From an uncultured Woeseiaceae bacterium (GTDB taxonomy: Bacteria; Pseudomonadota; Gammaproteobacteria; Steroidobacterales; Woeseiaceae), in assembly GCA_945787435.1 (NCBI GenBank), contig CALZHX010000111.1, positions 1 to 6,387 of the forward strand: DNA of 6,387 nt. The letters are read 5' to 3'. A program made the translations under genes and the position numbers. Positions 1-6,007 of the stretch are shown here, in pieces. Below the pieces are notes generated by a model. It was not told the origin of the DNA and made no database searches. It was given only the letters and a program-made list of their open reading frames with translations. Position 1 is the first letter of the stretch. The number at the start of each line of letters is the position of its first letter.

Positions 1-858
1 ACGAACCCGTCGCAGACAATTCTGCCCGGTATCATCACCAACGTGACCGAGATCCTGCTGGACGCGGGGTTCTACGCACACCAGTTATTCGGCGATGAGA
101 TCGAGACTTTCACGTCGATGACCGATAACCCGAGCGATGCCCAGGTTGCGGCGATTGCGGTTGCCATTCAGAACAAGATGGAATCGATAGCGCCAAAACT
201 ATTCCCGCCCGTCATTGAGATCGAGATTATCGAACCACCTCCGGTGGAGCCGACGCCACCATTAGCGCTATTGTTCATGCCGGGCATTATCCTGATGGCC
301 GTCGTATTCTCGGCGAACGGACTGGCCGGTGACTTCTGGCGCGAGCGCGAACAGGGCACCTTGCGGCGTCTTGTATTCACACCGGCACGCATGGGTGATT
401 TCCTTGTTGGCAAAGCGCTTGCGGCAGCCGTCGTCATCGGCTTCGTCGGCGGCTTCACACTGGTGCTCGGATTTCTGTATCACGGAATTTCGTTTGGCAG
501 GCTGCCGTCATCGCTGGTCTGGATCGCGCTATCGGGCATTGCCTTGTTTGCCTGGTTCGGCGCGCTGCAGATGCTGTTCAGCAACCAGAGAACGGCCAGC
601 GTTTTTTCGATGATGCTGGTGTTCCCATTGTTAATGGCCGGCGGCAGTTTCTTCCCGCTCGCCGTGTTGCCAGGCTGGATCGCGGCAATTGGGCGCATCT
701 CGCCGAACGGATTCATGGCGGACCGCCTCACGTTAGAAATAACTGCGCTTGATCCCTGGTCTATCTCTCTCTTGAGTTGGCTCACGCTCATTGTTGCGGT
801 AGTAATCGGGCTGTCTGTCTGCGCCTGGCGACTCCGGGCCGGGTTTGCGCGCACGTGA
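1..858 (+). CDS. ABC-2 type transporter permease, C-terminal part (5' truncated)
   Basis: The frame is open from the first base of the window to TGA at 856-858, giving 285 visible residues; the true start lies upstream. An internal GTG at 43 is in frame but is unlikely to be the start, because the frame stays open above it and the first transmembrane helix of the family is missing. The visible part begins in what should be an extracytoplasmic loop. A proline-rich acidic stretch (229-261) follows, and then about five or six hydrophobic helices. After the first of these comes the cytoplasmic motif EREQGTLRRL (343-372), which resembles the coupling region of ABC-2 exporters such as the YhiH/YbhS/NatB type. 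Inferred role: one half of an inner-membrane permease pair that exports a substrate using an ATPase not seen here. The next gene starts inside its stop codon. The substrate is unknown. Confidence 0.88.
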   Translation, partial: TNPSQTILPGIITNVTEILLDAGFYAHQLFGDEIETFTSMTDNPSDAQVAAIAVAIQNKMESIAPKLFPPVIEIEIIEPPPVEPTPPLALLFMPGIILMAVVFSANGLAGDFWREREQGTLRRLVFTPARMGDFLVGKALAAAVVIGFVGGFTLVLGFLYHGISFGRLPSSLVWIALSGIALFAWFGALQMLFSNQRTASVFSMMLVFPLLMAGGSFFPLAVLPGWIAAIGRISPNGFMADRLTLEITALDPWSISLLSWLTLIVAVVIGLSVCAWRLRAGFART

Positions 859-2006
859 GGAACGCACTTTTCATAGCCTGGCACGACGTGCGGTACCAGT
901 TGCGGCAGAGTAGTACGCTGGTGTGGGTATTCGTCATGCCGCCGATTTTCTTCTATTTCATCGGTACTGTCACCGGCGGTTTCCAGGGGACTATGGGCGG
1001 CAATGCCGTGACGCCGATCGTCGTCGCAGCCGAATCGCCGGGTTTCTTACAGGATCAGATTGACCTGCGGCTTCGCGACAATGACTTTGATCCCGAGTGG
1101 CGCGAAGAGGTGCTACCGGACGAAGAAGGTAACCTTCCACTCCGTGTATTGACCTTCGACGACAACTTCAGCAACCAGGTCGTCGCCGGCGAACCGGTCA
1201 AAGCGAGTTTCGATACGCGCGCATCCTCGCTATCGCGTGATTACGAAGTCATCCGCATACAACGTAGTCTTTACACTGCGCTTGCCGACATTGTCACGGC
1301 CGACGCGCGCACGGCTGGCGAGTTATCTGCCGCTTCGCTTCTTGAACTCAACGTTGAAACACGGGTCTGGCAGCTTGATGTTGCTGCCGCTGGTAAGCGC
1401 CAGTTGATACCGAGCGGGTTCGAGCAGGCGATCCCGGGGATCCTGGTCATGTTCACGCTGCTCGTGCTCCTGACCAGTGGCAGCTCAATGCTCGTTGCTG
1501 AGCGGCAGCAGGGACTATTGCGACGCCTTGCCTACGCACCGATGTCCCGCACTGAGGTCGTCGCCGGGAAATGGGGTAGCCGAATGGTACTGGCCACGCT
1601 GCAAATCAGCTCGGCTGTGTTGATCGGAACGCTGCTCTTCAATATGCAGTGGGGCCCCGATGTACCGATGATTATTATCGTACTGGCATCGTGGGCTGCG
1701 TTTTGTGCGTCGGCAGGACTGCTGCTTGGAAGCCTCGCGAGAACCGAGGGCCAGGCATCCGGGCTTGGCGTCCTCACGGCGAATCTGCTCGCTGCACTCG
1801 GCGGTTGCTGGTGGCCTATCGAGGTAACCCCTGCGTGGATGCAGGGTTTGCAGAACTTCACGCCGACCGGGTGGACGATGGATTCCCTGCACAGACTCAT
1901 CAGTTTCGAACTGGGCGCTGCGTCGGCGGTTCCCTATGTGATCATCCTTCTAACATCATCGCTGGCCGTCGGCTGGCTCGCCACAAAGAGGTTTAGGTAC
2001 GAATGA
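855..2006 (+). CDS. ABC-2 type transporter permease, second subunit
   Basis: This gene encodes 383 residues starting at GTG 855, which overlaps the previous stop as GTGA. The frame is open further upstream to 777, but that segment is Cys/Arg-rich and lies inside the previous gene, while GTG 855 gives the typical short cytoplasmic helix before the first membrane segment. Visible layout: membrane helix 1 at about residues 22-40, an extracytoplasmic domain at about 41-190, then about five helices from residue 195 to the C-terminus. After helix 2, ERQQGLLRRLAYAP (from E216) matches the coupling motif EREQGTLRRL of the neighbouring permease. The two proteins have the same architecture and probably form a heterodimer around one ATPase pair. 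No clear Shine-Dalgarno precedes the GTG, so translation probably depends on the upstream gene. The substrate cannot be read from the sequence; the large outer domain is similar in placement to that of NatB-like exporters. Confidence 0.9.
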   Translation: MRNALFIAWHDVRYQLRQSSTLVWVFVMPPIFFYFIGTVTGGFQGTMGGNAVTPIVVAAESPGFLQDQIDLRLRDNDFDPEWREEVLPDEEGNLPLRVLTFDDNFSNQVVAGEPVKASFDTRASSLSRDYEVIRIQRSLYTALADIVTADARTAGELSAASLLELNVETRVWQLDVAAAGKRQLIPSGFEQAIPGILVMFTLLVLLTSGSSMLVAERQQGLLRRLAYAPMSRTEVVAGKWGSRMVLATLQISSAVLIGTLLFNMQWGPDVPMIIIVLASWAAFCASAGLLLGSLARTEGQASGLGVLTANLLAALGGCWWPIEVTPAWMQGLQNFTPTGWTMDSLHRLISFELGAASAVPYVIILLTSSLAVGWLATKRFRYE

Positions 2007-3616
2007 AAAAAATTGCTGTAGCCAGGCTTGACGACATTGAGGACCGCAAGCCAGTACACGCACTCGCTGGTGATGTCGATCTTGTGATCGTGCGCTTCGA
2101 CGATGAAGTGTCGGTGATGTACGGCCGGTGTGCGCATCGTGGCGCCCTGATGGCAGATGGTTTCGTCAAAGGTGACAACCTGATCTGCGGTGTGCACTTC
2201 TGGGACTATCGCCTCGACACGGGCGTTAGCGAATACAACCATAAAGAAACGCTGCCGAAGTTCAATTCCTGGGTGGAGGACGGGGCAGTACTGGTTGACC
2301 AGGACGAGATTGAGGCCTGGGCCGCACAGCATCCACAGCCGTACCAGCGCGATAGCTACCAGGGCGTATTCCAGGACCACACGGGAACGAGTGATGAACC
2401 GCACGTCAAGCTTATCCGCAAGCTCGCCACCGAAGGTCTGAGCAAAACGGGACATCACGGGCCTGCGGCAGCAATGGGCGTGTCACGTAACCAACTGCCG
2501 AAGTGGGACGATATTCAATTTGTTGTGGCGCAGTTGCATAAACTACCAATGCTGGATGAAGAGCCGGTTGGCACCGACGTCGTGATCGGACCCAACGCTG
2601 ACAAACCGCTCGTACTCGATATTCCGCTTTTCGTGTCGGACATGAGTTTCGGTGCATTATCCGAGGACTCGAAAGTGGCGTTGTCGAAAGGTGCGGAACT
2701 CGCCGGAACGGGCATATGTTCGGGTGAGGGCGGCATGTTGCCCGAAGAGCAGGCCGCTAATTCGCGCTATTTTTACGAACTGGCTTCGGCGCGATTCGGT
2801 TTTTCCTGGGATAAGGTCCAGAAGACGCAGGCATTTCATTTTAAAGGCGGACAGGGCGCCAAAACGGGAACGGGTGGCCACCTGCCGGGCAAAAAAGTCA
2901 AAGGCAAGATCGCCGAGGTGCGCGAGCTACCCGAAGGTGAGTCGGCGATTTCCCCCGCGCGGTTCCCGGACTGGACCGAACTCGGCCAGTATCGCGATTT
3001 CTCGGCCGAGGTCAGAGAGAAGACGGGCGGAATTCCGGTTGGCTTCAAGTTATCAGCGCAACATATTGAGAAAGACATCGATGCGGCGCTCGACATCGGT
3101 GTCGATTACATCATTCTCGATGGCCGCGGAGGTGGCACTGGCGCCGCGCCCCTGATATTTCGTGACAACATCTCGGTGCCGACGATCCCGGCACTGGCGC
3201 GCGCGAGGCGACATCTCGATTCAAGTGATGCCAAGGGCGTGACATTGGTCATCACGGGCGGGCTAAGACATCCGGCAGACTTCGCGAAAGCCATGGCCCT
3301 GGGCGCCGACGCGATTGCTGTGTCGAATGCCGCTATTCAGGCAATCGGCTGCATCGGGATGCGCGCCTGCCATACCAACAATTGCCCGGTCGGCATTGCA
3401 ACGCAGAAGCAGCATTTGCGTGACCGTTTGCCAGTCGAGCTTGCTGCCGAACGGCTTGCACGGTTCTTCCATGCATCGACAGACCTGATGGCCGTACTCG
3501 CGCGAGCCTCGGGGCATGATCATCTGAGCAAGTTTTGCCAGGACGACCTGACGACTTTCAAGTCAGAGATGGCGAAGCTGACGGGTATTGCTTTCGGTGG
3601 TGTTGGGGCTCCGTAG
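2003..3616 (+). CDS. Rieske [2Fe-2S] / glutamate-synthase-type FMN domain fusion protein
   Basis: A 537-residue cytoplasmic flavoenzyme starting at ATG 2003, which overlaps the permease stop as ATGA; AGAGG (1987-1991) and TAGG (1994-1997) may serve as ribosome site. Residues 1 to about 105 form a Rieske domain with C43-A-H45 and C62-GV-H65, the full set of [2Fe-2S] ligands. Residues from about 190 to 525 match the FMN domain of glutamate synthase: DMSFGALS (from D213), SGEGG (240-244), QGAKTGTGG (284-292), DGRGGGTGAAP (373-383) and GGLRHPADF near the phosphate end. C450, C456 and C461 in the C-x5-C-x4-C pattern are the expected [3Fe-4S] ligands. The glutaminase domain and the C-terminal beta-helix of full GltB are absent. 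Known relatives include archaeal-type stand-alone GltS domains and the large subunit of N-methylglutamate synthase, which join ammonia or methylamine to 2-oxoglutarate or glutamate. The nitrogen donor, acceptor and redox partner here are unknown. Such proteins are usually named FMN-binding glutamate synthase family protein. The last 59 bases overlap the opposing gene. Confidence 0.9.
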   Translation: MKKIAVARLDDIEDRKPVHALAGDVDLVIVRFDDEVSVMYGRCAHRGALMADGFVKGDNLICGVHFWDYRLDTGVSEYNHKETLPKFNSWVEDGAVLVDQDEIEAWAAQHPQPYQRDSYQGVFQDHTGTSDEPHVKLIRKLATEGLSKTGHHGPAAAMGVSRNQLPKWDDIQFVVAQLHKLPMLDEEPVGTDVVIGPNADKPLVLDIPLFVSDMSFGALSEDSKVALSKGAELAGTGICSGEGGMLPEEQAANSRYFYELASARFGFSWDKVQKTQAFHFKGGQGAKTGTGGHLPGKKVKGKIAEVRELPEGESAISPARFPDWTELGQYRDFSAEVREKTGGIPVGFKLSAQHIEKDIDAALDIGVDYIILDGRGGGTGAAPLIFRDNISVPTIPALARARRHLDSSDAKGVTLVITGGLRHPADFAKAMALGADAIAVSNAAIQAIGCIGMRACHTNNCPVGIATQKQHLRDRLPVELAAERLARFFHASTDLMAVLARASGHDHLSKFCQDDLTTFKSEMAKLTGIAFGGVGAP

Positions 3617-4832
3617 CGACGAACTGCTCTGCAATCAGGCTCGACACCTTTTCTCCGGACGCACAGGCAAGCGTCCAGCCGAACGATCCGTGCCCGGTAT
3701 TCAGGAAGAGCCCCCTTACTGAGGTCGGACCGATGATCGGCTGTCCGTTTGGTGTTAACGGTCTCGACCCAGCCCAGGAATGATTGGGTGTCGCCGCAAA
3801 GTCGGCTGCGCCGGGAGCTTTGGCTTTGGCTATTTCGAGCAGCTCCTGGATGCGCCCGGCATCACGGGATATATCGGAGCCCACGAAATCAGCAAAACCT
3901 GCGACGCGTACCTTCTCGCCTATGCGACTCATAACGAAGCGGCAGCCAAGATCCGTGATACTGGCGGAAGGTACATGTGGACCGGGCGGCAACGTAACGC
4001 TGTAACCGCGTGCCGGGTATATGCTGGTGTTGATACCAAGAGGCTTCAAGAGGGCCGGGCTCCAGGTGCCCAGGCAGACAACCACTGCATCGGCATCGAG
4101 TATGCCCTGATCGGTCGAAACGGCTTTTAACTTGTCCTTCTCGACGAGGAGTTTGTCAATTTCCGTGTTGAGAAAGATCTTGCATGTCGTCGTGTCCTGC
4201 AGGTGTTGCGCAAGAATTTCAGCAAATGCCCGGGAGTCTCCTACATCGTCGCCGGGAGAAGAAACCGCTCCGGCGTAGGGCCCCGGCATGTGCGCCAGTC
4301 CTGGCTCAATCGATATGGCCTCTTCCATGCTCACAACATCGACGCGATTGCCGTACTCCGCCTTGAGCTTGCAGGTCTCCCTGGCGTGTGCCATCTCGCG
4401 TTCAGATCGCAACAGTACGAGCTTGCCGGCAGCCTTGAAACCGAAGTCGCCATTGAGCTTAGGTCGAAGTTCATCCAGTAATTGCTTCGAGCGCTGAGCG
4501 AGTGCCAGGTTTGCGATGGTATTGCGAGTTGCCTTGTCGCTGGAACACTGCCAGAGGAATGAGAGGCCCCACCGCACCAGGTCCATATTGACGGGTGGAC
4601 GTACGCGGATGGCTCGATCGATGCCAGCCAACAGCCCGGGCATCTTCGCGAGAAATGCCGGGCTCGCCATTGCATCAACATAGCTGTAGCTGAGTTGCGC
4701 ACCATTGCCAAGGCTACAACTCCGTGCGATCTCGGTTTCACGATCAACGATAGTCACGTCATGCCCGGCTTCTGCCAGGTAGTAGGCTGTCGTCACACCG
4801 ACAACGCCTGCGCCTAATACTGCGATTTGCAT
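3558..4832 (-). CDS. dadA: D-amino-acid dehydrogenase (DadA-like FAD oxidoreductase)
   Basis: Predicted FAD-dependent D-amino-acid dehydrogenase of 424 residues that oxidises D-amino acids to 2-oxoacids plus ammonia and passes electrons to the respiratory chain at the inner membrane. ATG 4832 is chosen because it gives MQIAVLGAGVVG, matching the start of E. coli DadA; a TTG two codons upstream (4838) is possible. No strong ribosome site is seen; GGGA directly abuts the ATG. The dinucleotide-binding loop is G7-A-G9-VV-G12, followed by a VDRE-like acidic end of strand 2 that contacts the FAD ribose. C-terminal signatures WAGSRPLTPNGQPIIG (from W353) and NTGHGSFGWTLACASG (about 378-393) closely follow E. 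coli DadA as I recall it. Length is normal (E. coli 432). The gene lies 81 bp downstream of the LysR gene on the same strand. Its last 59 bases are antisense to the end of the Rieske fusion gene. A relative acting on another amino acid, such as a sarcosine/glycine-oxidase-like or hydroxyproline enzyme, is the main alternative. Confidence 0.88.
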   Translation of the reverse strand: MQIAVLGAGVVGVTTAYYLAEAGHDVTIVDRETEIARSCSLGNGAQLSYSYVDAMASPAFLAKMPGLLAGIDRAIRVRPPVNMDLVRWGLSFLWQCSSDKATRNTIANLALAQRSKQLLDELRPKLNGDFGFKAAGKLVLLRSEREMAHARETCKLKAEYGNRVDVVSMEEAISIEPGLAHMPGPYAGAVSSPGDDVGDSRAFAEILAQHLQDTTTCKIFLNTEIDKLLVEKDKLKAVSTDQGILDADAVVVCLGTWSPALLKPLGINTSIYPARGYSVTLPPGPHVPSASITDLGCRFVMSRIGEKVRVAGFADFVGSDISRDAGRIQELLEIAKAKAPGAADFAATPNHSWAGSRPLTPNGQPIIGPTSVRGLFLNTGHGSFGWTLACASGEKVSSLIAEQFVATEPQHHRKQYPSASPSLT

Positions 4833-4913
4833 TCCCAAATACTACTAAGATGAATTGCGACAGCACCAATGTCGTTTTATCGGGCACCTATAACCACAAA
4901 CTATCGCCACGAC

Positions 4914-5807
4914 TCAGGTTTGTACGAAGTCACGCACTACGGATCTGAGGTGTTTGATAAATCGCCGGCACAGAATTGATAGCGGCATGCTGTCTGCGCT
5001 GATGACAGCCACTGAGTAACGTAGTGGTGGATCGATACGCCAACTGTTGACGTTTTGAAACTCCGTAGAGCGCGCGGTTACCGCGTCGACAATCGAGACA
5101 CCGGCACCCTTTGCGACCAGCGCTTTAGCGACGTGATAGGTCTCCGTGTACACAATTCTGTTGAGGTCGACGCCACTGTTATCCAGGTGGCTGGACAGCA
5201 TTCTCCCCAGCGGGCCGCGGCTACTCAGTCCAATGAATGGCATGTCGATCAACTGATCAATAGTGACCCGGTCCTGTCCGTCAAAACGAACGCTGTCCGG
5301 AGTAATCGCAACAAATTCTCCGCTGGCGAGTGTTTCAGTGGAAAGTCCCGGCACCGGCGCAGGGTCAAAAGCGAGCCCGATGTCGACGCGCGACTCGAGC
5401 AGTGCATCCGCAATTTCGTCGTGGTGCAGTGTTTCGATCTCAAAGACGGTGTCCTTGTGCTTTTCGAGGTAAGAACTGATCGCTGTCGGAACAAGATCCA
5501 CGCCGAAGGCGGGTGTAGCAGCAATTCTGATTTTGCCAACGTCGGACGCGCGCAGGTTCTCGGCGACGTTTCTCAGTTCCTCAACGTGTGCAAAGACGTT
5601 TGAGACCAGCCCGAACAGGCGGTCCGCCTCCGGGGTGGCGACCAGTTTGCCTTTGACACGGTCGAATAGCGGATAACCCAGTTGCTGTTCTGCGTGTGCC
5701 AGAACCTTGCTGACGGATGGCTGTGAGACATTTAAAAGTCTTGCCGCGTTCGTCATCGAACCGCTGGTATAGATTGCGTGGAAGACCTCAATTTGTCGGA
5801 GTCGCAT
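4914..5807 (-). CDS. LysR-type transcriptional regulator (LysR/OccR-like)
   Basis: A 297-residue DNA-binding regulator. ATG 5807 is chosen over an in-frame ATG at 5822 because GAGGGG lies seven bases upstream of it (plus-strand 5815-5820) and because the protein then begins MRLRQIEVFHAIYTSGSMT, typical for the family. The winged helix-turn-helix covers about residues 1-60, with the recognition region NAARLLNVSQPSVSK, followed by a linker helix and a periplasmic-binding-protein-like effector domain at about 92-290. The late segment VAKALVAKGAGVSIVDAVTA resembles the same region of E. coli LysR and of the opine regulators OccR/NocR, which bind amino-acid-like effectors; this comparison is from memory. 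The dadA-like gene follows on the same strand after 81 bp, and a TonB receptor gene is divergent across about 200 bp, so either or both may be targets. Autoregulation is likely in this family. TGA stop at 4914-4916. Confidence 0.92.
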   Translation of the reverse strand: MRLRQIEVFHAIYTSGSMTNAARLLNVSQPSVSKVLAHAEQQLGYPLFDRVKGKLVATPEADRLFGLVSNVFAHVEELRNVAENLRASDVGKIRIAATPAFGVDLVPTAISSYLEKHKDTVFEIETLHHDEIADALLESRVDIGLAFDPAPVPGLSTETLASGEFVAITPDSVRFDGQDRVTIDQLIDMPFIGLSSRGPLGRMLSSHLDNSGVDLNRIVYTETYHVAKALVAKGAGVSIVDAVTARSTEFQNVNSWRIDPPLRYSVAVISADSMPLSILCRRFIKHLRSVVRDFVQT

Positions 5808-5814
5808 CGGTACA

Positions 5815-5820
5815 CCCCTC
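5815..5820 (-). promoter_or_regulatory. Shine-Dalgarno site of the LysR gene
   Basis: On the minus strand GAGGGG ends seven bases before ATG 5807. It decides the start: the earlier in-frame ATG at 5822 has no such site at proper spacing and would have this one inside its coding region. Confidence 0.7.
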
Positions 5821-5852
5821 ATAGCCGATGGTTATACCTTAGCTCAACGGTA

Positions 5853-5877
5853 AACCGGTTGCATTAGAACCGGCTGC
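5853..5877. repeat. Short direct repeat and 6-bp hairpin in the divergent region
   Basis: AACCGGTTGC (5853-5862) is repeated as AACCGGCTGC (5868-5877) with one mismatch and 15 bases between starts. The same bases can fold as CCGGTT (5855-5860) with AACCGG (5868-5873) around a seven-base loop. AACCGGTT is itself a perfect palindrome. It could be a regulator half-site pair upstream of the LysR -10, but with such short units chance is not excluded. Confidence 0.4.
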
Positions 5878-5905
5878 TACCCCATAACCTCGGGTCATGG
5901 GGTAG
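5877..5905. repeat. 29-bp interrupted palindrome (9-bp perfect arms)
   Basis: CTACCCCAT (5877-5885) and ATGGGGTAG (5897-5905) are perfect reverse complements. Inside them, after one A/C mismatch, ACC (5887-5889) pairs with GGT (5893-5895) around the triplet TCG. The whole element is symmetrical and folds as a 12-pair stem with one internal mismatch. It lies near the middle of the divergent region. There is no T-run after it on the plus strand (GGAAAATTT follows), so a terminator is less likely than an operator or an element of the leader RNA. Its binding protein is unknown. Confidence 0.65.
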
Positions 5906-5969
5906 GAAAATTTAGGCATTGGCGCGGAATCACCGTCGAGGTAAGCTTGACTGGCACAAACAAATTCGA

Positions 5970-5986
5970 CCGGGCATCGATCCCGG
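5970..5986 (+). other. Leader hairpin just upstream of the receptor ribosome site
   Basis: CCGGG (5970-5974) and CCCGG (5982-5986) pair around a seven-base loop, CATCGAT. The stem ends eight bases before the Shine-Dalgarno of the receptor gene. All five pairs are G-C, so the hairpin could form in the mRNA, but it leaves the ribosome site free as drawn. A regulatory role is only a possibility. Confidence 0.35.
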
Positions 5987-5994
5987 CTTATAGC

Positions 5995-6002
5995 AGGGGG
6001 AG
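5995..6002 (+). promoter_or_regulatory. Strong Shine-Dalgarno site of the TonB receptor gene
   Basis: AGGGGGAG ends five bases before ATG 6008. This strong purine block fixes the start of the receptor and suggests efficient translation, as is usual for abundant outer-membrane receptors. Confidence 0.75.
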
Positions 6003-6007
6003 AAATC

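Larger units (their letters stand above)
5808..6007. promoter_or_regulatory. Divergent control region between LysR gene and TonB receptor gene
   Basis: Two hundred bases without a coding sequence separate the start of the LysR gene (minus) and of the receptor gene (plus), so both promoters should lie here. On the minus strand TATAAC (plus 5831-5836) is a good -10 hexamer, giving a leader of about 17 bases; no convincing -35 is seen. An imperfect dyad, TACC (5835-5838) and GGTA (5849-5852) with outer matching bases T5833 and A5854, covers this -10 and could be the regulator's own operator. On the plus strand a weak candidate is TTGGCG (5919-5924), 17 bases, then TAAGCT (5942-5947). The region also carries three separate inverted repeats listed individually. 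The promoter assignments are tentative; the existence of a control region is well supported by gene orientation. Confidence 0.6.

Noticed and set aside
777..854. Upstream extension of the second permease to an earlier start codon at 777
   Set aside because: The extra 26 residues are Cys/Arg/His-rich, lie within the preceding gene, and push the normal cytoplasmic N-terminus of the permease inward; GTG 855 fits the family better.
480..884. Open minus-strand frame of 134 codons inside the first permease
   Set aside because: It is a complement shadow of the ABC-2 permease helices, with no ribosome site or domain.
1934..2458. Open minus-strand frame of 174 codons across the permease/Rieske junction
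   Set aside because: It lies fully opposite the well-supported permease end and Rieske domain; the translated product shows no family resemblance.
3540..3640. Bidirectional terminator between the convergent genes
   Set aside because: The coding regions overlap and no stable hairpin with a T-run was found around the stops.
5808..5822. Earlier ATG at 5822 for the LysR gene
   Set aside because: It would place the good GAGGGG ribosome site inside the coding region, and the family normally starts close to the LRQIEVF block.
5952..5970. Possible sigma-54 promoter (CTGGCAC before the receptor gene)
   Set aside because: TGGCAC matches the -24 element, but at the required ten-base spacing from GG there is TT instead of GC, so the -12 element is missing.
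5905..6007. Riboswitch (cobalamin or similar) in the receptor leader
   Set aside because: No conserved B12-box or other riboswitch core is visible, and the leader is short.
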